In this document: positions 11,331 to 23,300 of the stretch, one piece after another
Layout of the letters: every line of letters starts with the position of its first letter
How positions within the stretch are numbered: position 1 is the first letter of the stretch
NCBI GenBank assembly: GCA_019614645.1
Contig: JABWDB010000071.1
Span: 248,001 to 312,000, forward strand
Direction of reading: 5' to 3'
Length of the DNA stretch: 64,000 nt
Source of the DNA: Stratiolaelaps scimitus
Taxonomy: Eukaryota; Arthropoda; Arachnida; Mesostigmata; Laelapidae
The notes under the pieces: generated by a model
Told to the model about the DNA's origin: nothing
What the model saw: only the letters and a program-made list of their open reading frames with translations
The model's database searches: none
Position numbers and translations under genes: made by a program

Positions 11331-12150
11331 TTCTTGATTAGCTGTAAGCGTTGGTATCAGATTCGTTCTATTACTGTTTGGAGAAGGCCCACAACCAGCC
11401 GCATCTGATGCTGTTGCCGCCGGCTCTTCGCGCTTGCCGTAACATCCATCATTACAGATGCTGTATCGACCACCTTCGCTGGGCCGTGGGGATACCAAAG
11501 TAAACTCTACAAAGGGCCAGGGCAAGGGGGACTCAAATCATTTGTCTGTGTGCGTTGGAGCTTTGCTCACCCGGACGAGTTTGTGAGCACTGTCCGAGCC
11601 TAGATTAAGATACTTATGAATGCCTGCGGAACATCGACGCGGCTGGTTTTTTTATTTTGCTCCAATTGATAGGGAGTACACAACGTGACCCGTGACGCCG
11701 TGAAACTTTGCAAAGGATCGATTTCGCCATCCGCCTGACGTTGCTAGAATCTAGTGACTAAAATTTCCCCCCGCCGCCGCCCCCGCTCCTGGAGCAGTTT
11801 CACAACTGCTCGAACGACTCGCAGAAGAAACGCTCGAGCTCCAGATTCCTCCGGCGGAATTGGGTCAGACGTCTTCACAATAAAGCTCAATTCAAATTTA
11901 AAGCGGTCCTTCAAGGTGCTTTCATGTTTTGCACACAATCGGATCACGCTCGGCGCCAACATTCGTGATGCTTTATCGAATGCTTCGGCTGGACTTAGCT
12001 GAAGAGGGAGCGATAGCTATGAGGCCATTTAGGGCAGTCGACAGAAAACGGTTTTGATTTCTAAACGTGGTTTTAACCTAACGGTGCTTCAAGTGGATGT
12101 GACAACTGTTAGCCGCGTCAAAATATAATAAGATACTCGGTAGATCACAT
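11331..12150. other. GC-richer stretch without a recognised gene
   Basis: Overlapping frames on both strands (for example minus 11744-11962 with STLKDRFKFELSFIV) resemble no family known to me. The region lies between the gypsy remnant and the CR1-like LINE and may be unrecognised LINE sequence. Confidence 0.3.
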
Positions 12151-12159
12151 TTACTCATA

Positions 12160-13170
12160 CCTCTTCATAAATGATCTCCTTGACAGCAAACAAGATGGTT
12201 TTACCAAAGGGAAATCGACCGAAACGAAGCTGAAATGGTTCATGACTGGGCTCTTTTTCAAAATGAGAGAGTCGACTATGATTGCATTTACCTTGATTTT
12301 TCCCAAAGCATTCGACCGTGTCAATGATTGCCTTTTAATCTCCAAACTTATCTCTCAGAATAGATCCACATAGTGTTGAGTGGATCCGAAGCTAACTCAC
12401 GAATTGAAAGTTGTGCGTAAAAATAAACGATACCCTTAGCACGTATGGCCGGTGCCCATCTGGAGCACCTCAGGGTTCGTGCGTGGGCCCACTTCTGTTC
12501 TGTATCTTTGTGTTAGATCTCAAAAATAGTTTTCCAAGCGGCGTAAAGCACAAGCTCTATGCTGATTATTTGAAATTGTATGCACCAGTGCGATGTGCTG
12601 ATGACAGGCTCCTCCTTCAATCTGCCATTACTACTGTTGACCAGTGGTATTGTATGAATGACAAGTTGATCTCTACTTCGAAATGTGCAGTCTTGTGTAC
12701 CTCTACTTATAAAAAAGAATAAATAATCAATGGTGATGTAATCAAATGTGAAAGTTCCATACGGGATCTGGGTGTCATAATGACTTCCTCCCTAGTTTTG
12801 AGTCGGTCTGCATTGTAATGCTCCGAGGGAACTAGTGAAGCTTCCCCCCTAATGACCTTATTAAATACTGCGGACCTCCGCTTGTTTCAGCGACTAAGAC
12901 CAAATCGCTTTGTCAAACATTTCATCAAACTTCGTCCAAACGCTCTGCGCGGTGGACGCACAGTGCGTACTACGTCGGTAGCGCGCACCGAAAAGCTAAA
13001 TAATTTGTTCTCTTGGAGAGTCGCATGCCTCATACGAGACGCACGAAGTGGCAATTAGCCATTACCACAATTGTAATACTTCCCTACTCTTCTACCAATT
13101 TATGTAATTTTCTTTAATAATTTTTGTACCACCCCTTTGGGTTAATAAAGGGTATTTCTGTTGCATAATT
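12160..13170 (+). pseudogene. Degenerate CR1-like LINE: reverse transcriptase and 3' end
   Basis: Reverse-transcriptase motifs appear in order with frameshifts: KGKSTETKL near 12206, SGAPQGSCVGPLLFCIFVLD at about 12460 (motif B), and HKLYADYLKLYAP at about 12555, where the catalytic YADD has become YADY. After a stop at 12721 the frame resumes with a C-terminal block RPNRFVKHFIKLRPNALRGG ending in LNNLFSWRV, comparable to the conserved tail of CR1-type proteins. The 3' end carries ACCACCCCTTTGGGTTAATA and AAGG, typical of LINE untranslated ends, and stops near 13170. The altered catalytic site and the stops show it is dead. Confidence 0.75.
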
Positions 13171-13675
13171 CGAGTCTTATATATATATATATATATATCT
13201 ATATACGCATGTAACTAGAATGCACAATCAATTCAATATTTAATCTGGTCTGGTCGCATCTACGATGCAGGTACGATTCTTTTCTTGATCTGGAGCCTGG
13301 AACCCAACTTGGCTTTCTAAGTTTTCTGAAGTCCTTGATGAATACCTTCTCGTTAATGGTTTGGTATGTTTAGACTGCAAGAACTTTCACAGAAGTTCAT
13401 ATATCATCAATTTGCCGAAACCTAAAGCAACGGCACCTTTCTTTTCTGAAACAAAGGCACTGTTGTTTCATACACCTTTATTTCAGTAAAAAATATCGAA
13501 TGGCTGTGAACTAAACTGTACCATTATCAGATACGCGTCTGTTTGGATCACCGAACCGAGCAAATGTATTTGTCAAGCGATTATCGTGTTCATTGTAGTG
13601 GCGGGGCTCATATATATATTACGAGCCATCGATAGAGACTCAATATGAAATATCGAATACGATGTTTGCCGGACT

Positions 13676-13847
13676 CATATGTATATTGGCCCGACATAGT
13701 CAGAAACTGTGAAATTTCTATCTGTGAATTCCAGCTGTTTTTGTGAACGCAATTATACTAACTCTAATTAATTGCGTTCGAGAAAACCACAGGAATTCAC
13801 AGACAGAAATTTCATAGTTTCTGACTATGTTGAGCCAATATACATAT
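13676..13847. repeat. Long fold-back element with about 80-bp arms
   Basis: An inverted repeat runs from ATATGTATATTGGCCCGACA at the left to the complementary GGCCAATATACATAT-like right end. The inner arms TGAATTCC..GTGAACGCAATTA and TTAATTGCGTTC..GGAATTCACAGA are nearly complementary, with a loop of roughly 10-15 bases near 13755. This is probably a non-autonomous palindromic MITE. A degenerate copy of its left end (GGGGCTCATATATATATT) precedes it at about 13604. Confidence 0.85.
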
Positions 13848-14079
13848 AAACAAGGTAAACGTTGACAAGTTGATTAAGTGACACTGTTTAATTATTTTAA
13901 AAGTTTTGTGTATGAAATATGTTGTACGAAATACTTGTATTACTTATTGTGGGGTACGATCTTGTATAATACTTAAAGTAGTCGCTAATGTATTGATGGT
14001 ATCAACTAGCTGAAATATCTTTCCAAAATCTGTGGTTTTGGTGGGATTTTCAGTAACAAAGAAAGGCATAACAATTTTT

Positions 14080-14460
14080 ACAGCCAACCGTCTTCAAGGT
14101 GGGCAACCTTACTATTAGGCTGTGATTTTGACATAAATTCCAATTCATTTATGTCTTCTGCCAAAAATAAATTTTCGTACACTTTAACAAGCAAAAATGA
14201 TAGCTGACGCTTCTTTTGTTCAATCTGTGCGTATATCTATAGCACTGCAAGTTCGGCGTGGTCCGATGATTGATCCGTTTGGATAACTGTGACAGAATAT
14301 GGCTCCTAAACCGTGCTGACTCGAGTCGGCTGCGACTACAATAGGCAGATCAGGATCGCAGTGTGTCAGTGCTAGCGGCGACTGTATTCAAGCTCCAAAT
14401 GTGCTGTAATCAGTGCGCACCGTCGAAGTAATGAAGAAAATATCGTGGTATCTTTCGTAT
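14080..14460 (-). pseudogene. Ty3/gypsy RNase H remnant
   Basis: Pieced across frameshifts on the minus strand, the region reads ITAHLE, then a broken HYDPDLPIV-like segment, then VAADSSRVSTV in place of the RNase H start DASxYGIGAV. YAQIEQK and IIFACQSVRKFIFGRRHK follow, corresponding to the consensus YAQIEKEALAIIF...FIYGR. Each motif is recognisable only after changing frame, so this is an old copy. It lies just downstream, in minus orientation, of a gag-like frame at 14589-14858 and probably belongs to the same insertion. Confidence 0.6.
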
Positions 14461-14588
14461 GAATGTAGTTAGTTGTTTTTTTTATTTGTTATGTACGTCA
14501 TATTTGGCCTTGTTCAGTCCGCATATATATATAGCAAACATTTAATCTGATCATGGGGTGATAGTTACATCTTCGCTAATTCTCGGAG

Positions 14589-14858
14589 TCAATTAATAGG
14601 GGTTGTGTGATCATTAATTGCCGTCTGGCTATCGTGTTCACAATGCACCTTTAGATAGTTGTAATGTCGTGTTATCAATGACATACTGTGGTCAAATAAT
14701 TCTGTTAAAGTCGTTACCTTTTCGTCGAGGGTCAGTTCGGCGGGTTTTTTTGGCAAAATATGCGCGTTAAACTTGGCATAGCATGGTTGGTCAAGCTTGT
14801 GTACGATGGCTCTGGCTGTTCCTACATGATGTAAGGCAATCCCGTCATTTTCAAGCAC
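14589..14858 (-). pseudogene. Ty3/gypsy gag (capsid-like) fragment
   Basis: The 89-residue frame contains YAKFNAHILPKKPAELTLDE then TLTELFD, SLITRHYNYLKV and HCEHDS. This is the capsid-type block common to the gag of K02A2.6-like Ty3/gypsy elements (F..ILPK.P..LT..E....L...F....S...RRY.CL). No zinc knuckle follows in frame. It is a fragment: a full gag has several hundred residues. It is oriented with the RNase H remnant to its left. Confidence 0.7.
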
Positions 14859-15107
14859 ATCGTGGTAACGACTATTCTAGGTCTCGGAAGATTTCTCTGC
14901 TTTTTATTTTTATTTCTCTTACGCGTGGTCCAACAAGCAACACTTCATGCAGAGATACTTTGGATAATGAGGACAAATAACTGAATGTGAACAGCAAACG
15001 CATCGCTCTTAGAGGTACCCAGAAATGAAAGCCACTCTAGTTTATTTTAAGAACTATTTCCACCTTAACTAGCAAACTTCGATATGTTTTGCATACTCCT
15101 TGTCAGC

Positions 15108-15241
15108 GCTGTGGCTTCGATGGCTAGGTCTCTGGCTGTAAAAAGCTAGAGAAAGCAGGTTCGAGCCCCGCTGAGTGACACATTAAGAAAACTAAGCATT
15201 GCAGTTCCTTTAATATACCAATAAACATTTACCTTACCTTT
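15108..15241 (+). repeat. tRNA-derived SINE, family A, copy 1
   Basis: A box-A-like TGGCTTCGATGGCTAGGTCT is followed about 50 bases later by a near-perfect RNA polymerase III B box, GGTTCGAGCCCCGC. A short body follows, and the 3' tail contains CCAATAAACATTTACC with a slipped second ATTTACC-like unit. A second copy of the body and tail lies at about 57978-58105. The internal promoter and shared tail support a tRNA-derived SINE. Confidence 0.75.
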
Positions 15242-15730
15242 GCACATGGTTACGGTTACTGTCGCTGGCATACGCGTTGTTGTTATGGTTACGTACCACA
15301 TGGTATAAGCTATCGCAGAAAGTTTCTGCACAAAAAATCCTTTGGCCCTAAGCGCGAATAGACTGACGCACGATACTCATCGCAATTTCTCACGCCTGTG
15401 CTTGGCCTTTTAACATCGTATTTTTGTATACTCCTTGTATTAGTGATAGGCTCTATCTTGAGCTCAGCTATTCTGGCGAGGTGCCTCGCAACAACAAAGT
15501 GCTACTTGAATCTTCGAAGTTCTCCTGAAAGCGCTGACACAAACCTCTTCCGCGTAGTTTTGGATCCGCCTTCTTTTCAGGTTTTCTTCAATAAGGTGAC
15601 ACCACCAACCAAAGAGCGGATCATAATTCTAGAGATTGTTCCCTTGCGCAGGTCCGAAACGCTAATTTTGAAACTCGAGGTGTGCCCCTCATCGATTTGA
15701 GATGACGGGATCAGCTTGTTTGGGTTTCTA

Positions 15731-16300
15731 TAAAAGATCCAATGGGAAGTGTGTTTTTCTGTGCAGGAACAACTCAGCTGGAGTCTATCTTCGTCTTCTT
15801 CGCGTAGCTCAATCGGTAAAAAGCATGGAAAATCCAGCATCTTCTATAGATGTCTTGTTTCTTAGTTTTGTGTAGGTTCTCTTAAATGTATCAACAAAAC
15901 GTTCAGCTAAGCCATTCGACTGGGGGTGTTCCAAGATATTCTATTCCATTTTGTAAGAAGCTGCATTTGTCAGACTTAAACTTAAAGTCGAACTCTTGGA
16001 TTCGACGGGAAAATTTGTGAAGCTTTTCACTATGTTCCCTCAAGGTTCTACCAGTAATAATAATATCATCAAGACAAGCAGCTATTCCGACCTGATCCTA
16101 ATAGAGCTATATCTATTGAAGGCACATAACAATTGCCTGTATGTGTTTCATCACAGAGCTAAAACAAGAAACTCCCCAAAACGATTTAGTTTCTGCATAT
16201 TTGCTGCCATAAGATCAAGAAGTATTGGATGTAGCGTGAGAAGTCCTAGCACTTTTCCAAGTGTTTTCATTAACGATTGTGACATCGGAGCCAGTGTCGA
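15731..16300 (-). pseudogene. Internally deleted Ty3/gypsy element: protease, RT palm, then integrase
   Basis: On the minus strand the order is protease, reverse transcriptase, integrase. VDTGSDVTIVNENTW at about 16296-16252 is a retropepsin active site. From about 16095, CLDDIIITGRTLREHSEKLH is the RT catalytic block (normally YLDD), followed by SDKCSFLQNGIEYLG. At about 15932 the sequence jumps directly into EHPQSNGLAERFVDTFKR, the end of an integrase core, followed by TPAELFLHRKTHFPLDLL. The region between YLG and PQSNG (RT thumb, RNase H and most of integrase), normally well over 1 kb, is absent. Stops and frameshifts occur on both sides. Confidence 0.75.
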
Positions 16301-16713
16301 CTCTTCAATTGTTTTGGGAATCGTTTATAAAAACTGAAATATGAAATATCCGTTTTTGAGATATTCCTCCTGGAATCTAGGAGGAATCTCGTCGCCAAAT
16401 GTTATCTATTTTGGATTAGAAATAGCCTTCGTTATCTCGTGGTGTACGAGACACACAATACAATATTTTGTAATCTATATATATAGTGAATTGGTCTAAT
16501 AATTACAACACAGATCAGCTCTCAAACATGAGTCCGTCACCCTAAATATACACCTGTGCGCCCACGGTACACATACCACCTGGAAACAGCACGGAATCGT
16601 TATTCACTTACATTATAGAAAAGCTGGCACTAAACTTGGAATGCTCCTTTCAGCTTACCACTCGAATACTATTGCGGCTTGAGCCAGTTAGACATCCTGA
16701 CCGATACAGCAGA

Positions 16714-16768
16714 TTCTTGCTTATTATCTGGGAATCTTGCTTATTATCTGGGAATCTTGCTTATTATC
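16714..16768. repeat. 20-bp tandem repeat, three units
   Basis: TCTTGCTTATTATCTGGGAA occurs twice in full and a third time in part, head to tail. A CAATCACAATCAC run follows directly. Confidence 0.95.
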
Positions 16769-17129
16769 ACAATCACAATCACCCGATCATACATCACATA
16801 ATGTACCCACCTTGTGGGCCAATAGAGATACAGGGAACGGGCTATGGTCTTCCTATAGCTGCCTGATACTAACGCTTGCGCTCGTTTTACCTTAGTTTTT
16901 CGTTGCCGAGTGGTCGCCAGCCCTTCTCCCATCAAACCTTTCCCAGCACTTGTCCGAATGGCATTGTTGTACGAGAAATTTGGGTGTGGAACTGTTTCGT
17001 TATTCTTGGGGAGGCATTCTGAACCCCGCAAGTCGGATCTCACATCCTGACATTTAAAGCAAGTCGTACTTTGGTTAATCAGACCACCCCACTCTGGCCC
17101 ATGATGCATCGTCACCTCGCGCATAGTCG

Positions 17130-18830
17130 AAATCAGTCCTAACTTTTTCCGACGTGAGCGAGCAACTTGTGAAATATTTGCAGGTTTCGAGGTTTTTCAG
17201 CACCCTTCAGGTTCTCTGTTTGCTTCCACCGTAAGCAATAATAGTCTATTTTTCCTAGCTTTCACCGCTATGTTACTTTCACGGATAGTTTACTAGTTAA
17301 AGCATACGTTGTTTGTTTGTGATAAGTCTCTTGATCCTTCGTCCGTAGTATAAACTTTCAATACACTTGCTGCTGGTGTTGTGCTTTTTCCTATCTTCAT
17401 AATATTATTATTTTTACCGTGCTTGCATATCACAAGAATATCACAACTAATTCGTCCTCTACATTGTCTTAGTATCTGCGTTAATACCCATTCTCCGTAT
17501 CCGAGAGCAATGTCCAAGGATATAGTACGGCGTCGTAACGCCTCATACTATAGGATTCACTGCATACTAGATGATTTCGTCTTCCAAGCCGCAAATTCTG
17601 AATTTTGTGTCCATACTATATTATATATTACGTCGTTCTCCTTATCTCTTGTATTTTGCCCCCTGCATCTGCAAAAATGCCTGATACCCTTGAATCTGAC
17701 CCTTATTATTCCTAACCCTGTGTCACCCTTATTAACCCTGTGAATCTACCGATAGACCGCTTGATTCCACCTATTTTTTAACTGTATTGACATGAAATAC
17801 CGCCTCTGCGTATGTTAATATCAGTACGAACACTATTTTCCACAATTCACAAGGGAAAGGCGAGAACTCAACTTTTTACGTACACAGTGTCGCGTTATAT
17901 TCCGCCACTTTTGGTAATTACGCATTTCGAGCATATCATAGGTCTTTGGAAGCTTGGTATCTTCCAGTAGTCGTTTCCAAAGGCCGTGTTGTTCGTGCCG
18001 TAGTCTCCAGGAACTGAGCAAATCTCTTACTCAGCAGCGACGACAACAGCTGGTAGCAGGCACTTATTTTGGTTATGCCTCTCTACGAAGGTGGCTGATC
18101 TGGACCTTCCCTTCATAATAATGAGAAAGATGGCCAACGGGAAGGAGGCGACGTGTGCGACGACAACCGCTGAAAAGCGCCTCCTAAAACGGGCCATAAT
18201 GAGCGCGGTTTTTCTCCAGTTTTTGGGTTGATTTTATCGCTAGGGAGCGGCCTGAGCAAAGTATTTTTAAGACTAAGGTGTCAGAGTTGGCCTAGGTAAC
18301 CTGTGGTCCCGCAAATTTATAAACAGAGACATACTGAGCCACCTCGGGGGTGTAAAAGGGCGTGAGTTTACTGTTGTTGTCCTTCAGTGGTGCCCGTAGG
18401 CTCACTCAACTTGAGACGCGCTCAGGCTGGCTTGTGCTTAGTGCTACCGGGATGGCTCTGTTTAGTTGACGGAGACGCGCGAAAGAGTCGCTCCCCGTGT
18501 CCATCCACACGTGTGCGAATGCACGAATACGAGAAGTCCACGGGACCAAGGCGAGTAAAATGACAATGTGGGATATTTCGAACAATCTGAACGTTTTTTC
18601 ACCACATGGCACTTTTCACCACATGCGATCCGAACCACATTAGATACGCTTCTTGTCCCGCAGGTCTCGGCCTCGCCTCGAGCCCGGTGTCGTGATGTAT
18701 TTGTGTGAGTCTTGCAACCGGAAGACACGATCCCCACTGTTGCACATTTGCATTTAGGGATCTGTCTTACGAAGCAACGTAAAAAGCAATACTGTGTACT
18801 TTAAATAACTTCCTTGTTGGTCCGGGCTGA
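17130..18830. other. No gene recognised
   Basis: Short frames on both strands have no family resemblance. A CCTTATTATTCC/CCTTATTAACCC duplication near 17700-17740 is the only local repeat noticed. Confidence 0.35.
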
Positions 18831-18834
18831 GGAG

Positions 18835-18915
18835 TACAATACAATACAATACAAGGTTTGGTTTATTAACGGAACTGCAGTCTTATCACAACGCTTAAGT
18901 TCTCGTAAAAATAAT
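18835..18915 (-). repeat. 3' tail of a jockey-like LINE (same family as the right-edge copy)
   Basis: TTTATTAACGGAACTGCAGT followed by CTTAAGTTCTCGTAAAAATA and ATAG matches the sequence just beyond the stop codon of the intact LINE (about 62008-62058). Reading the element on the minus strand, it ends in repeated ATTGT units (ACAAT repeats on the plus strand at about 18837-18853), a typical simple-sequence LINE terminus. Coding sequence of this copy was not recognised. Confidence 0.75.
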
Positions 18916-19119
18916 AGCGAAAAAGTGTCGTCTCATGGATTATTTCAAATGCTACCGATTTCTGGAAACGGCATTATTTACATCAATGTATGCTCGATAG
19001 TCCATGCCCGACTTGTTATATTCTCTCAACCAGGGGTTCACGGCGGGTCTACGATGACACACACCTTTCTGCATCATCACAGATCTAGACACGGTCCACC
19101 TCTCGTCGTGAATCTCTAC

Positions 19120-20325
19120 CCTTGTTGATTTTGATGACTGCGAATGCTCATACTGCCCCGGGTTAATTTCTAAGGTATTCGCCAAGGTACTGTGGGACCG
19201 CTCTGTGAATATGGCAGACCTACGCACTAAGCTTTCGCAACTATAGCCTTCATCCTTCTTTATTGACTAGTTATCTAGCCTGGGGGAGGAATGGCGGTTC
19301 CCTACGGAAACAATTGGCAGTGGTGATCCGGAATCGGGTTCCTTACCCCCTCAGGCAGGCGTCTCCTATGTGTTCTTGACTAGAAAGCCCACAGTTCTGG
19401 CCGTATAGATTTTATCTTCCACGATTTTTGTTGCCATCTATTCGCCTCGCTGCCAATTGTCTTTAATGTCGCAGAGATATGACACGAAGCCTTTCAGCCC
19501 GGCTACTGCCTTTTGTAGAGCTTGGTTCACGTGCTCTGTTCCCAATGGTTTTGTTTGCAGGACACCTGACCAGTACATGGAAGGCGTCATCCTTTACCCC
19601 CAAATGACAATTTACGGAGCTGTACGAAGAAGGTTCCCAATTCTATTCCACTTCCATGCAGATAACTTTGATTGATCGTTGCGGTGGCCTGTCCGCATTT
19701 GTGTTTGGAAGAAATACAGTTCTCCGCGTGGTCCATTGATCCAAGATCTGATAATGGGAATGATGCCTCTAACTGAGGCTCTAGGAGCTCTATAGGTATC
19801 TTATCCCACTCGGATTGTCACGCATTTAGGGTGTTTTCTCTTACATCCGCTGTGGGATCAGACCAGTCCACCCTTCTTTCGTCAATCTTAAGTTCCCAGG
19901 AAATCCTGCCCGCAAGGACCTACACAGGCCAGAGTGCTGACCGTCCTGTATGCTTGGGCAATCCCTAGAGCTACGATGCGTTGGCTTTTTCTGAGAAGGT
20001 TCTTTACCTGCGTGTTCGAAGGAAGTGGGATGCTTTCAGTGTTGTATTGGTGGTGTCCGTGCGTTTTAAGAAAATTTCCTCCTTCAAAAAAAGTATTGTG
20101 GCCCAACACTAAGATATCAGTACAAGCCCAGGGAAAGCTGTTAAACGCGTTTTTAACCTCCAGCATTATTACTAGGAAAAAGTTCCTTGTTTTAGTCGAC
20201 CTTCCTGTAACCAGTTCGGCCTTTCTCAGAATTCTGTCAATATCTGTACGGACTGAGCGTTTTTTGTTGACGCCATCTTGCGCTTCCGACAGTAGTTCGC
20301 TCTCCTCAAATCCCTGATTGGATCG
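19120..20325 (-). pseudogene. Degenerate R1-like LINE: RT fragment, zinc-finger C-terminus and 3' tail
   Basis: On the minus strand at about 20230-20130, GRSTKTRNFFLVIMLEVKNA and FNSFPW correspond to reverse-transcriptase motif A of R1-type LINEs (VTLDVKNAFNSA.W) after a GRST-type helix. Further along, at about 19600-19540, DDAFHVLVRCPANKT corresponds to the C-terminal DD..H.L..CP zinc-finger-like motif of that clade. Stops and frameshifts interrupt everything. The 3' portion (19120-19370) contains a block also present at about 35670-35910, including CAGTACC-TTGGC-AATACCTTAG, and is interpreted as the shared LINE 3' end. The motif B and C blocks were not found. Confidence 0.65.
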
Positions 20326-20334
20326 TTTCCCTAA

Positions 20335-23300
20335 ACCCTGTTATCACCCCCAAGTCGCACCACACCACCGCCTACCCGCACAGATGCTCCCGAACTCGTC
20401 GCGTTGTCAAGGTGAATGGAATGTCAGCACGCCTCCACTCATCCTTCAGATGGGGGAATTTCAGTTAATGAAGAACACTTGACAAACCGAAGAAGCATAA
20501 TTGACAAATTGATGATAAGTACAAATTTTGCGTTAGCCTAAAAAAGGAGCCAGACAGAACCTTCCAGTCAACCAGATTGTGAGAATAAATACAGTGGGAT
20601 TCTTCATCGATACATGTATTGAACTTTACTTAGATGGAACTCATAGCTCACAGTGATGTAAAGGATATTATAATACAGCATGCCAGTACTTGTTTGTTGA
20701 GTGTGCAGACATTGAATGAAGAAATGAAAAATGAAGGGTAGTTTTGCATTAAGATCGCGGAACATCAGCAATGGGATAATTTCAATAATGTGACAGTTTA
20801 TCGGCTTTAGTTAACGGGTTTACTGCGAGAAGAAGGCGGGATAATGGACATAGGGAGTGACATTACGCGCTCTAGCGTAACGTTAACACTGGGACGGGGT
20901 AGTGAAATCAATTAATATAGATTAGATTGAGTACGGTAATGTAATTATTGTAATTTAAGAATGCAACCCACTACATGGATCAATTTAATGGTATATTTTG
21001 TTAACTGAATGAGTAGAAGAAAGCAGTGATGCAACTGAGATACGGTCACGAGAAAACTGCACGGAGATCATTTTAGTCTGACGGAAATGATGGCCGGAGA
21101 ATCGGGTACCACTTTTATCGACGTGAATCGTCTATTGTGGACAGAATACTTCGATCTAACCGCCTATCAGAAACTTAATTACAATTTTGCACCACAGCTG
21201 CCTTTACCAGCACATGTAGTCCACTGACGACTATGTATATCATTGTGGTGTTAATCCGTTAATGACATCCGTGTTTTTCGTTATTTGTATGCCCCGTTTT
21301 TATTTGCAGGCATAAAAATAACCAAATTTAACAAACGACTGATAACAAAAGAGAGGGAAACTCATTGGGTACTGAGATTTATGCCAAAATGTAATAGTGT
21401 CGTGACCAGACGTTTATGAAAATATTGGATTATATAAGAATAACTCCTTCGATTGAGCCCGTGATACACGTACATATAGAGGATACTTCTTCTCTCGAAA
21501 TACCCAATTTATATTAGGTGGTTAACACTAAATAGTGGTAATAGCCAAAAACCGGAACAAAATAAAGGAAAAAATGCTGATTTTTATATGGGAAAAGAAA
21601 ATGTGATAGTCCTATTATTCGACAACATTGTCATACATTTGTTGATGCAAGATTCAATCGAAGTTTATTCAATAAATTATCATAGATGTGAGCAACCCGT
21701 GATGATTGGGAGGACGAGACAGACGAACGCAATTAGGGGACGTCAGTTAAAAATGCAACACTGTTATGATCTAGGAGTGATAACGATTTCCACTTGATGC
21801 GTTTGTTTCCTTCTTACAGGTATCTGCGAAGGCAAATAGAGTGAAGCCTACAGGCGACTAATAATGCCGATTAAGCTCAACTGTTCAAGAGGACTCATCG
21901 GTGCATAATTGCTAGCTCTTTTCGCAATTCGAAAGAGACTTTAATTAAGCAACCCAAGTGAGTGCAGACGGCCTTCCCTCGCCTACTACTTACCTGGCTT
22001 CCAAAGTCCACAAATCCCGGCCACCTGCCGCACCGCTGAGCGAAGGGGTGGGAGGGGAGGGAGGTCGATTAATGTTCCCCTTTTTACCATCCACCTCTCT
22101 CTCGCTCCATCTCGTTGGGGCTTGCAAGTAGAAGAGGAAAAAAAAGTCGCAAATGCTTTATTAACAACCCACGGAATTCAATGCACTGACGAGACGGGTT
22201 ACAGGATTGTCGATCCACTTGTTGATGCTAGGTTGACACGTACTGAAGCGACGTGGAAATTTGATAGTTGGATAGCGAGGTTGAGACGAGGAACCGTGAC
22301 TGAAATGAGTTGTTTTACTCAAGTTCGGCACCACCAGATGACGCTGTACATAGTGAGGAGGGAGTGTCGTCTGCTTCTAATATCTAATGTTTACCCGTCC
22401 TCCAGCGAGTGAGTCCTTTCCCTCGGTAGAACTCCACATCCCCCTCCCCAGCTAGTCCCCAAGTCAGCTGGATGGGCGAGCTACCCTGGATGCGCGGGTC
22501 TCGCTAGTCTCTATCAGGAACGTTGGTGAGGAGCGCGCTCTTTGTCATTCACGTTTACCCACGAAGAAAACAGGTGCGGATTCAACCTGAAGTGGTCATA
22601 TCGGGTATACTGTGCGTTGGTGCAATTAACGTGCTGGTGGTATAGTGGCACAGTTCGGCGAGTTGCGCACAAAGCGCAACTCTCGAATGGATCCGGGCAG
22701 CCGGGAAAACTGAGAGCCCAAGCTGCCACCTGCTTGCTGGAAAGTTTGCAAAGTGTTTAGCTCTAGGCGAAAACGCCACGTCGAAAGAAGACGTATGTGC
22801 TACACACCTCCTGAAGGTACGTTAGGCTTAGAAATTCAGTTGGGATTTTTCTTGCGTAGGGGCGTTCTCATGTTGCATTGATAGGCAGGCAGACCATAAC
22901 GACATTTATAAGCTGTCTGGCCAAGCCGTGCATGGACGGGGCGAGAAAGGGGAGACATAGCTTGGAGGCCAAGCTCGGAGCGCGACTATATCCGTGGTCA
23001 AGCGTGCCTACCTTGCCCTCCCTCGCCTCGCCGTGTCCTTTCCGCTCTCCCTCATAAATAATAACTCACGTGCGCTGCGAACATTGCCGCGCTAGTTAAG
23101 CATCAACCAACAATCAAACGATCAAAGAGAACCACAACGGAATACAGGTCCTCCCTTGGCGAGATAAAATCGGGGCCCCATGTGCCAACTTCTAATGCGA
23201 TAATTAAAACTCACTTTTCGTCAACCGTCCTTAATATAGAAAAACGGTCATTGAGAGAGGATGTCATTAGATAAATAGAGTTGGTCTGAGTTTTAGTTAT

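Noticed and set aside
15398..15700. Plus open frame of 100 residues starting MLGLLTSYFCILL.
   Set aside because: It lies antisense to the degraded gypsy element and has no motif of its own.
15806..15840. TAGCTCAATCGGTA on the plus strand, resembling a tRNA A box.
   Set aside because: It falls inside the integrase remnant on the other strand, and no B box follows at tRNA distance.
16744..17124. Minus frame with TTCFKCQDVRSDLRGSEC, resembling a gag zinc knuckle next to the fused gypsy element.
   Set aside because: The spacing (CX2C but no histidine at the expected position) does not fit a CCHC knuckle, and the rest of the frame is not gag-like.
22122..22760. Open frames on both strands in a GC-richer patch.
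   Set aside because: High GC lengthens chance frames, and none shows recognisable domains or splice sites.
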